64,000 bases of DNA, from assembly GCA_034509425.1 (NCBI GenBank), contig JAVTVJ010000072.1, positions 434,001 through 498,000 on the forward strand. The letters run 5' to 3'. This DNA is from Eopsaltria australis (taxonomy: Eukaryota > Chordata > Aves > Passeriformes > Petroicidae). The translations under genes and the position numbers were made by a program. Within the stretch, counting starts at the first letter, position 1, and every line of letters starts with the position of its first letter. The notes below the pieces were generated by a model. It did not search any database, was not told the origin of the DNA, and worked only from the letters and a program-made list of their open reading frames with translations. Positions 25,346-33,005 of the stretch are shown piece after piece.

Positions 25346-26635
25346 TATGACTCCATCAGCTACTTAAAGTTATTGCATCAGCTGCTGAACTACATCTGAA
25401 AGGACAAAAATATCACAGTGAGGAAGTTGTCAGGAAGGTAAAAAAAACGGCTGGGGAAAGAGTAGCCTCTCCCTGCGTCCTCCACCTACTTAAGTAGTAC
25501 TAAACAGAGGTTGTAACTGATGTGTAACAGATTTCCCTCTGAAATGGCACTCAATTCACATACAAAAACCACTTGACTCAGGAAAATTTATATAATGGAT
25601 AATTTTGCCCTCTTTAAATTTTTTAGTTATTTTTTTTAACTCGCCAATGGCTTTAAATTACGTGTGGATGGGAGTGTATGCTTGGTTATTGTTCCAGCAA
25701 TTTTCTTGCTGTGGGAGAAGCAGCCTAATGTTTTGCTTTTGAATGTTAAACTTCCTTGAAAGAGAGAAAAAGATGTAACTGTAAATTTCCTTTAAATAAG
25801 CTTCCCCTAAATAAACTCAATTACGTTTTTGTTGAGAAAAAAGTCAAACTCTAATAGGTTTTGTTTGCTAGTTCTCTTATTAATCTAGGCCAGGTAATAC
25901 CTGGATTTGATAGCTCAAGGAAAACCTGAAAATTTTTGCTTCTTATATTCAGTCAGAGACAACTAAATGAAAACAGAAAATTTTCTGGTATTTACATTTT
26001 GACTTCTCTCTGAAGGCTGAAGACAAAGCTTTCTTTCTCTCAGTAATGCTCTCACTGATATTTCCAACTGTACAATTAGTTTAAAATGTTTTTAGTTTTT
26101 ATTAGGTTATATGTCTAGTGTGTGGTCATAATGAACAAAGGATCCATTGAGGATCAGATGATCAGACACATTAGAAGGAATGCTGGTACCTTTCTCCTAA
26201 GGCCATCACAGGAGAACAGTCAGCTGCATTCCCCACTGTGACCCACCAGGAGGGCTCGATTAAAGAAGCTTCTTCCCTGGAATGCCTTGAAGACTGCAGT
26301 AGGCTACTGATACAGTAGTCATTATGGACCAAAAAGAGATTCGGGGAGTGTGTAAAACTTACTGTTAGGATATTTTAAGTGGGATACTGAATATGGGGTT
26401 CTGAAGTGGAGGAACAAAGCAGGAAAAGGGACTCCTAAAAGTAGATCAAGAAGGCACAAGCACATGAAAACATGAACAAGAACAAGAATATGAAAAGACA
26501 GAAAAGAAAATGTTAATGCCATTTGACTGTAAGCAGATGGCTAGCCAGTAAATTTATCCACTAATGCCTTGTGGTTGTGACTGTACTGTGTCATGTCTTT
26601 TTTTTAAACCTTATTCTTCTTTTCCTGGGTGGAAT
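25346..26635. other. No gene seen
   Basis: AT-rich. No exon or repeat is recognised. Confidence 0.45.
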
Positions 26636-27290
26636 AGTCTGGTTTTGTGCTGCACTAGTGAAATAATAAAGAGACAGATGTGAGAGTTTGCTGGTCCAGG
26701 GCCCATAAACCCAAAGCATCTCCCAGAAAGACAAAGGCACCTGAAGGTCAGCAGTGGCAAAGGTCATCAGTCTGGACAGCTTACTGGAGAGAATTGTTGA
26801 GGGAAAGGAGTGTAAATGTACTGTGTTTGTATGTGTGTGTAATGAGAAGAAATCCAAGTACCATGCACTGCAGTGGGGCTGCAAATCTCAGGTTCTTGTA
26901 TGTCCTGGTGGGGGCGGCCAGAGAGACTCAAGATGTCTGGGAGAAGCCACTGGATAGACTTGAGTGTCTAAGGCCACTGGTGACTTGTGTGCCTAAGGCC
27001 ACTCAGCGACTGGAGTGTTTCATATTGTCTGCTTACTTTTGTGCATATATTTCAGTAGCTGACTTCAGAACTGCACAGATGGAAGGAGGAACAGGACTGG
27101 CCCATCTGTGCTGTTCACATTTGTGGAATGTTTCTTTTTTTTCTCCTGTGTGTTCTGGTAAAGTAACATTTGCTCTGTGCCCAGCTGTGTCTGTACATGT
27201 ATCCACATATGGGTAGTACATGTAATGCAATTTTGCATATATTTATTGTCATCCTCGCTATTGGCCAAGCCTGGGGACATGTTGCTGCAA
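26636..27290 (+). mobile_element. Probable transposable element or LTR, family unknown (approximate ends)
   Basis: This stretch is richer in GC than its flanks and from memory resembles a dispersed avian element, possibly an LTR. The segment from GACTTGAGTGTCTAAGGCC through CTGGTAAAGTAACATTTGC is the most familiar part. It has an internal 25-bp tandem duplication at 26,957-27,006. One plus frame stays open for 178 codons (26,680-27,216), but it starts at a non-ATG codon and has no domain I recognise. No TG...CA ends, target duplication or convincing promoter were found, so the class is uncertain. Confidence 0.3.
26957..27006 (+). repeat. Tandem duplication, 2 x 25 bp
   Basis: Two 25-bp units start with GACTTG and share the 11-mer CTAAGGCCACT at 26,968 and 26,993. 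A partial third unit starts at 27,008 (GACTGGAGTGTTT). Tandem units of this kind are common in LTR U3 regions. Confidence 0.85.
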
Positions 27291-29694
27291 TATTATTGCA
27301 TCTATTAATCCTTTTTTTTTTTTTTTTTGTAAGATACAAAATGGCAAAGTAAATATAAAAAACCCATACTTCCTCAAGTTTGAAACAAATTAAAATGAAG
27401 CCAAAACAATAAAATGTTAGTTTGTGAATGTTCCAAAAATTAAATACTAGCAAAAGATGACTGTCAGAGTCTGAGACTCCTTGAATTTTTAATAACAAAA
27501 AAAATAATCTCAGAAGAATGAGAGGGGAAAAAAATAGTAGTCAAAAACAAATATTCATTTATTTTTCTTAGATATATAGACTATTTATAAACACTGGAAG
27601 AAGAAGAGGGAAAAACCCTTTAATATTGTTGCATACTGCATCAAAGGGAAATCTTAGACATTGCAGAATATTGTAAAATTATTTCCAGCATGTATGAACC
27701 AGCTGTACTGAGAATAAACAATGGACCAAGTTATGCCTTTCAGAACCCCTGAACAGTTGAAAGTTCATCATCAGAGATGGGAGTAGAGACTGTAGCTTCT
27801 GTTCCCAAAATACATGGGTATGGCTTGATATCTTGTGGAAAGTTAAAGGGTAGTTCCAGCTGACTGGGTGGATGAGGAAATATTCAGCAAAGGGTCACTG
27901 AAATTGCCAGTCAGACACTACCGGGCAGTGAGGACTGCAGATGAAGGATGACTCAAAATATTGGCATTCCTCAAATGTGGGCCTAATGGACACACTGTTT
28001 AAATGAAAGACTCCAAAATCTCACATCACAGTTTTTCACATGCTTCTCCAAGTTCAGGTGTGATGATTTGTTTTTTCTGTATGACAGCGGTACTGGGAAG
28101 TGATTCTAGTTGCTAGTGCAGACTTTAGCAAATTCTTCTTTTCTGTGTGAATTTCAGATTGACACTTTTGCTTAGGAGTAATTTACTTTAAATATTTATT
28201 TCTAGAAGTTTATGCTGTTTGCACCTCCCCCATTATCAGCCATGCTAATCCAGCAGATCTGTTCCAGTCTGTTAATGAAAAGCTAAGAAAAGAGAAAAAC
28301 ACTTCTCAGCTCTGAGTTCCTTGACTCCTAAAGTCCCTTTCTTTTTCAGTCCAGCTCATGTCACTGACTTGGTCTCCTAGTTTTTCACCCTATGATATGT
28401 AATTGAGAGCCTGGGTTACAGGGATAATTCTATTTATTGGGGTTTCTCTCATGGAATGAAGTCACAACTACAAGGTCAACTCTCTTGACCTGTCCTTCTG
28501 GCTTGTATTACTTATCTTTCTAAGTCATGATAAAAATATTGTCAAAGGCAATTGACAATCAGTTACTGCATCCTTCTAGGAATTTGTCTCTCTGATAAAC
28601 TGGTGAGGAAATTCCATTAGTAACTTAAAAATTTAATCTCTCATAATGAAGCAGTTCCAGTATTAGCCTCTTTGATAGCATAAGCACTCTCAGATCATAT
28701 TTTGGTCTGACCCTAAGATTATGTACCAGATTCCTATTACTGCGTTAGCACTTTACTCTTGATTATCCTTGTATGAAATGATATAGTCATGTCAGTTACA
28801 TCTATTAAGCCTGGTTTCTTTGTAGGCTTAGACATCATTAACACAAAATGTTGATTCACTATCTCTACCCTTTTACTGGCTTGCCAGGATAGAAGACTAC
28901 CTTTCAATACCGCCCCCCTGTCACAATTTCTTCTCAGCATGATTTGTCATGAAATGCTGATATGAAATTCATAAGGAAAATTTTGTTCTGTATGCTTGAC
29001 TCACAAAACCCCTACATAATATTTCCAGTTACATTACTTAAGTTGCATAATATCTGCTATTGTTCCAACAACTAGTGTAGTTGGAACAAGTGCTTGAAAA
29101 CTGAATATTTTGAATAAGTGACTTTAAAATTGATGTTATTTATGGAAAAGGTATTTTAATATTATGTAAGTTTCAAGTTTAAAACACAAATGCACTTGGT
29201 TTCTCCAATTATAAAATTCATGAGGAATATTAAGAGTATTGTGCTGGTAGCTAACTTAGCTGAAGGCAAGTATGGGTTTAGCTCAAGTACTAGACATGAA
29301 TATGATTTTGCCAATAACAAAATTGTTTCCTATTCAGTTGAAGTTAATAAGAGAGTTGTATTGAATTTCTTTGAATCATGAGCTTAAAATGTTGTCATAC
29401 TTAGAAAAATCCTGATTCATGTGTTGGCAACATGCAATGCTTTTTCTTTGCTCATGCTGTTTGTTAGCCAGAGGCAATAGCTGTGCTATTACATTATTTC
29501 AAACAAAGCAGCAAAGTCACTTTTGCTCGTTATGTACACCTCATCTAGAAGGAATTTCCTTGTAACAATTCTGTAATATCTACCTACAAAGTAAATTAAA
29601 CAAAACTTATAAGATAGTCTGGGAGAATAAGAGAACTTTTAAAATTATAAGGGAAAGCCAGAGGAAAAGAAATGAAACAATCTGCTAGAAATTT
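27291..29694. other. No gene seen; 17-T run
   Basis: A run of 17 T lies at 27,312-27,328. The rest is AT-rich unique sequence up to the provirus target site. No recognisable gene. Confidence 0.5.
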
Positions 29695-29700
29695 GGAATT
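29695..29700. repeat. Target-site duplication, left copy (GGAATT)
   Basis: GGAATT directly abuts the left LTR and is repeated exactly after the right LTR. A 6-bp duplication is the size made by alpha- and betaretroviral integrases. Confidence 0.93.
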
Positions 29701-29914
29701 TGTTGCGTTCCCTGCTTCGGTCCCACCCTGGTAACGGCAGCAGAGTCCCAGCGCTACCCTAGGAAGTCGTTCGCGGTCTGGAAGACTTCCTCGGAGTGCC
29801 GACAATGGGCACAGCTGGTCCGCGTTCGGTCCGGGGAGATGTTGCCCCCGGAGCGTGGTGAAACAGCAAAGAACTACCAGAGAAGGAGGTCTCTTGGTAT
29901 GTGATTTCGGTAGG

Positions 29915-29920
29915 TTTATT
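29915..29920 (-). promoter_or_regulatory. AATAAA polyadenylation signal, 3' LTR
   Basis: TTTATT on the plus strand, AATAAA in the direction of the provirus, in the sequence GGCAATAAACC. This copy would end proviral transcripts. Confidence 0.75.
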
Positions 29921-29972
29921 GCCTCCAAAGGGAGCACATGAACCAAGAGCCCAGAGCAGCTTATTACATCGG

Positions 29973-29980
29973 TATTTAAG
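29973..29980 (-). promoter_or_regulatory. TATA-like box, 3' LTR
   Basis: CTTAAATA on the minus strand. The same box is in the other LTR. In this 3' copy it could drive transcription towards lower coordinates into host DNA. Confidence 0.6.
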
Positions 29981-30271
29981 GAGGAACAACACCCAATAGG
30001 ATGAGGGCAGGGGACAATACAGGGGAGGGGCTGGGGTACCTGATCAAATGGGGTTTAGGGAGGGGAGGGGAACAGAGAGAACAACGAATGAACTATGGAG
30101 TGACAGGGAATTTCCCAGAGCGGGAATACATAACAGACAAGTCCAGTAACCAACAGCAGGAGCTTGGGTCCGTGGATTGGTGGTCCAACTGCTGCCCCTG
30201 GGAGCTCCGGGGGGAAACCCTCTGTCCGTGGAACCTGTCCGGAAGTCCTCTGGTTCCAAACCACCGCAACA

Positions 30272-30288
30272 TCTCCCCCTGTCTTTTT
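30272..30288 (-). promoter_or_regulatory. Polypurine tract of the provirus
   Basis: On the minus strand AAAAAGACAGGGGGAGA directly precedes the 3' LTR (TGTTGCGG). Sixteen of 17 bases are purine. This is the primer for plus-strand DNA synthesis in retroviruses. Confidence 0.9.
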
Positions 30289-30290
30289 AC

Positions 30291-30374
30291 TTAAAGAAAG
30301 TGATTTGTTAGTACAATGAAGATAATAACTAAAATCCAAAGCAAAGTCTTGAAAATCTGCAAATAAACAAACAT
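30291..30374 (-). pseudogene. Small membrane-anchor ORF, probable env C-terminal remnant
   Basis: A minus-strand ATG frame of 27 codons ends at TAA three bases before the polypurine tract. Its middle is a run of about 13 hydrophobic residues (LLWILVIIFIVL), enough for a membrane segment, followed by a short polar tail. In retroviruses the env reading frame ends at or near this place with a membrane anchor and cytoplasmic tail, so this is most simply the last piece of env. An acceptor-like sequence, TGTTTATTTGCAG, overlaps its 5' part and ends at 30,357. The rest of env is missing. It could also be an accidental frame in the 3' region. Confidence 0.45.
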
Positions 30375-30450
30375 TGTTAAATCATTGTCTCTCTACAGGA
30401 CTGGGAATGATTGGGGTATGGCAGGTACATGGGGTAGGTTTCAGGAGAGT

Positions 30451-30984
30451 CTAAGGGGAAGATATCAAGAAGAAAGGTCTCAGTGATTTTTCTTGATGAC
30501 TGTCGAAGTTTGGAGTTTTCTTTTTCCTTCTCTTCCACGCTGATCTCTGTGGAGCAGCGTCTGTTGGTGGATGCAACTGGATCTGCTCTGGCGGATGTGT
30601 TGGGTGGAGAGTTGTGATGCCTACTAACTTCAGCCATCGTGGTTCAAGTGACTGGTCATCTGGGATCGCCTCTGATGGGGTCTCCAGTGGCATGGGTGGT
30701 GATGGGGAGCAGGACACAGTGGATTCAGCTTTTAATTTCTTTGAGGAGCACAGTGCCGATCCGTTTCCCGAATGGGATGGAGCATGTGGTGTCCAGGAGC
30801 CTGTGGAAGACTTAGGTGGAGGGTGATTAGAACTATTCAGCAGGCTTTGAAGCTGCTGCTTCCATATCTTTTCCCACACCCGATACTGAACCTTAACTAA
30901 AATGCCTGTCAGGATTGTTTTTATGTCAGATGGGACCAGCACACCTTTAAAGTGAGGAGAATTTCTCCCAAGCTCTCTCTCCAC
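30451..30984 (-). pseudogene. gag: gag remnant, capsid-like open frame
   Basis: A 178-codon minus-strand open segment (177 residues) beginning at a GTG, not an ATG. Near its N-terminus the order GRNSPHFKGVL, a short SDIK turn and a helix with YRVWEKIWKQQLQ resembles the N-terminal part of a betaretroviral capsid ('yG..Sp' followed by 'DW..L...W'). After about residue 50 it turns into a Ser/Pro-rich, low-complexity tail with no nucleocapsid zinc knuckles (no CX2CX4HX4C). It is offset in frame from both upstream gag segments. The gene is broken and could not make a full Gag. The family match is from memory. Confidence 0.45.
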
Positions 30985-31295
30985 CTTGCAAGGCTCTCAC
31001 TAGGCTGCAGGTGACTGTGATTCCCATCGTGGGTTGTTACCCTGAGGGCTGTGCACACCTGATGCCACTGCAGGGTCTGGCTGACCGGCTGCATCGCAGG
31101 CTTCAGCCTCTCCACTTTTCGGCCCCCAATCTCAGGGTGTGAATGAGGGAGAGTGGGGATCTGGAAGTGGGCGGTGGTTAGGGGAGGGACTGCAGTTGAT
31201 ATGAGCAGTCCAGGCGCGGGGTGGGGCGGGGATCTCCCTCGGGCTGGGACAGGGACCTCCGGCGCGAGGGGAGGGACCCGACGCGAAGACATCAT
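30921..31295 (-). pseudogene. gag: gag remnant, middle open frame
   Basis: A 124-codon frame starting ATGATG on the minus strand, in a third frame relative to the matrix-like and capsid-like segments. The first 50 residues are Pro/Arg-rich, like a retroviral linker region, and the last part overlaps the capsid-like frame. It probably represents the Gag region between matrix and capsid after frame changes. No conserved motif identifies it alone. Confidence 0.35.
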
Positions 31296-31927
31296 CGGCC
31301 GCGGGGGGGGGAACCCGACGCGGGGCTAATCAACGCGAAGGGGAAGGAGCCGTGGGAGGGGTTGGGAGGATTCGTGGGCTTTCGGCGTGAGGCTGCGCAG
31401 TGGGCGCACGGGTGTAGGCACGGCGCCACGAGGCCGCCGCCATCTTTAAACTCGGAACAATGGGGGAGCGCAGCCGGCGCGAGTTTGGCTGTGGGCTCGG
31501 AGAAAGGGTTTGGGGTGAAGCTCGCTATGAGGGAATCAGTCTCATAGCGGGGAGAACTGAGGGGCGCGCTTCCCTGTAGCGGGGAAGAGGGATTGGGAAA
31601 AGGGGAATTAGGAACGTGGGGTGGGTGAGTCGGGGATTTCGAACTTTCAGGACAATTACGCAAAGTATAACAAATTACAATCAACAACGGGAAAAATTTT
31701 CGGACAGAAACATCACCCCCTCTCTCCACTGCCTCTAAACGTTTTTCTACTAACTCCCAAAAACTCAGAGTTTTAACAGAAGAAGCAGAAGCAAGAGGGA
31801 CATAGGCAAAGATCCATTTAACAAAACGTTTCCAAGCCCTCTTATTAGCTTTCCTGTTTTTTAACTTTAGGGTCTCTTTAACTTGGACATAAAACTCCTG
31901 CTCTATTCGGGACAGCTTAATACCCAT
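31292..31927 (-). pseudogene. gag: gag N-terminus, matrix-like protein
   Basis: A 211-codon frame with a true ATG in the context ACAATGG. The N-terminus MGIKLS fits the myristoylation pattern (Gly2, Ser6) used by Gag to reach the membrane. A basic cluster follows (KNRKANKRAWKRF, about residues 22-35), then a Trp-containing helix (SFWELVEKRLE). This is the layout of a betaretroviral matrix domain of about 90-100 residues. From about residue 95 the frame is Pro/Ser-rich. It ends soon after a nine-C run (31,304-31,312 region), where the open frame changes, so Gag is interrupted here. Its distance from the LTR (about 500 bp) fits a leader. Confidence 0.65.
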
Positions 31928-32405
31928 TGTCTCCGAATAAAAGCCTCCTTGCTCTTTTTATACGGTACAAAACTCTCCCTCGAGCCTGATTCCCGCTGCT
32001 TATCGCGGATTAGACCTCACCGTCTGCGCTTGGTTCTCGGTGGCTTTCCCGCCGCTATCACGGGCACCGAGCTTCGCCGCCACGCATGGATCCTGGTCCT
32101 TTCCCACCGCGTTCCGCAGCCGCCAAACCTCACCGCTCCGTGCGGGTCTTGGTTCCTCGATCCCGGCTTCAGTTGCCGTCACCGGCTCCGGAGGGAGAAA
32201 CATCCAAAAGAGCAAGGGTCTCTGGTCTCGTCAGTCCGCTCAGCTAGCGTACACACTTCAGACGCTCCAGAACGGTTGCTGACGGCCCCTGCCAGCCCCC
32301 CGCTAAAACGCGGAAGTTCTCGCTAGGGGAGCGACGTCCCGAAGGCGCAGTCCGGACCGCTGCTGCGTATCCAGGTCGCTCGCAGGGAACCCCGAGAGGT
32401 CGGAG
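31928..32405 (-). other. Proviral 5' leader
   Basis: GC- and CpG-rich region between the primer-binding site and the gag ATG. In retroviruses it carries the dimerisation and packaging signals and the splice donor. Two GGTGAGG sequences on the minus strand (around 32,020 and 32,133) could serve as donors, but neither is a strong consensus. Confidence 0.7.
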
Positions 32406-32423
32406 TCTCTGTTCGGTGCGCCA
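32406..32423 (-). promoter_or_regulatory. Primer-binding site of the provirus
   Basis: On the minus strand TGGCGCACCGAACAGAGA begins three bases (AAG) after the 5' LTR end. It resembles the tRNA-Lys(3)-type site, but has an extra A after TGGCGC and a G-to-A change. The cognate tRNA is therefore uncertain. Confidence 0.8.
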
Positions 32424-32640
32424 CTTTGTTGCGTTCCCTGCTTCGGTCCCACCCTGGTACCGGCAGCAGAGTCCCAGCGCTACCCTAGGAAGCCGTTCGC
32501 GGTCTGGAAGACTTCCTCGGAGTGCCGACTGCGGGCACAGCTGGTCCGCGTTCGGTCCGGGGAGCTGTTGCCCCCGGAGCGTGGTGAAACAGCAAAGAAC
32601 TACCAGAGAAGGAGGTCTCTTGGTATGTGATTTCGGTAGG

Positions 32641-32646
32641 TTTATT
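32641..32646 (-). promoter_or_regulatory. AATAAA polyadenylation signal, 5' LTR
   Basis: AATAAA on the minus strand, about 55 bp downstream of the TATA-like box, inside the presumed R region. Confidence 0.7.
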
Positions 32647-32698
32647 GCCTCCAAAGGGAGCACATGGACCAAGAGCCCAGAACAGCTTATTACACCGG

Positions 32699-32706
32699 TA
32701 TTTAAG
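32699..32706 (-). promoter_or_regulatory. TATA-like box, 5' LTR (proviral promoter)
   Basis: CTTAAATA on the minus strand. A CCAAT sequence in inverted orientation lies 15-20 bp upstream. This is the expected promoter of the provirus. Confidence 0.65.
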
Positions 32707-32999
32707 GGAGGAACAACACCCAATAGGATGAGGGCAGGGGACAATACAGGGGAGGGACTGGGGTACATGATCAAATGGGGTTTAGGAAGGGGAGGGGAAC
32801 AGAGAGAACAACGAATGAACTATGGAGTGACAGGGAATTTCCCAGGACGGGAATACATAACAGACAAGTCCAGTAACCAATAGCAGGAGCTTGGGGTCCA
32901 TGGATTGGTGGTCCAACTGCTGCCCCTGGGAGCTCCGGGGGGAAACCCTCTGTCCGTGGAACCTGTCCGGAAGTCCTCTGGTTCCAAACCACCGCCACA

Positions 33000-33005
33000 G
33001 GAATT
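33000..33005. repeat. Target-site duplication, right copy (GGAATT)
   Basis: GGAATT directly follows the right LTR and is identical to the left copy. Confidence 0.93.

Larger units (their letters stand above)
29701..30271 (-). repeat. 3' LTR of the provirus
   Basis: 571 bp. Read on the minus strand it begins TGTTGCGGTGG and ends GGAACGCAACA. It carries a TATA-like CTTAAATA (29,980-29,973) and AATAAA (29,920-29,915), about 55 bp apart, so AATAAA falls just after the expected transcription start, within R. A CCAAT sequence lies on the opposite strand at about 29,993. Confidence 0.95.
29701..32999 (-). mobile_element. Endogenous retrovirus (betaretrovirus-like), internally deleted provirus
   Basis: A 3.3-kb provirus integrated in minus orientation, shown by two LTRs of 573 and 571 bp, a 6-bp GGAATT duplication, a TGG-starting primer-binding site next to the 5' LTR, and a polypurine tract next to the 3' LTR. 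The internal region is only about 2.15 kb, against 6-8 kb in a complete provirus. It holds a gag start with a myristoylation-type N-terminus, more gag in other frames, and a membrane-anchor-like remnant before the polypurine tract. I see no protease, reverse transcriptase, RNase H or integrase motif. The LTRs differ at 17 positions plus two 1-bp indels (about 3%). With an assumed bird rate of 2-3 x 10^-9 per site per year, that suggests roughly 5-8 million years. It cannot replicate by itself. Confidence 0.93.
32427..32999 (-). repeat. 5' LTR of the provirus
   Basis: 573 bp. On the minus strand it starts TGTGGCGGTGG and ends GGAACGCAACA. A TATA-like CTTAAATA (32,706-32,699) and AATAAA (32,646-32,641) repeat the layout of the 3' LTR. 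It would drive transcription through gag towards lower coordinates. It differs from the 3' LTR at 17 bases and two single-base indels. Confidence 0.95.

Noticed and set aside
26243..26257. Second CTCF-like sequence CCACCAGGAGGGCTC
   Set aside because: It fits the core only if a base is inserted, and several key positions disagree.
27115..27498. 127-codon minus-strand frame with a run of lysines
   Set aside because: The lysines come from the 17-T run. The frame crosses from the putative element into unique DNA, so it is not one gene.
30001..30339. Open frames in the left LTR (97, 94 and 71 codons)
   Set aside because: Same explanation; they match noncoding LTR parts and have counterparts in the other LTR.
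31292..31927. Idea that this frame is a host gene
   Set aside because: It lies between LTR and polypurine tract, starts about 500 bp after the primer-binding site and has the Gag matrix layout, so a retroviral origin is much simpler.
32244..32883. Open frames of 155-176 codons on both strands in the right LTR and leader
   Set aside because: They lie in GC-rich LTR and leader sequence, occur in both directions and are repeated as shorter frames in the other LTR. They are compositional shadows, not proteins.
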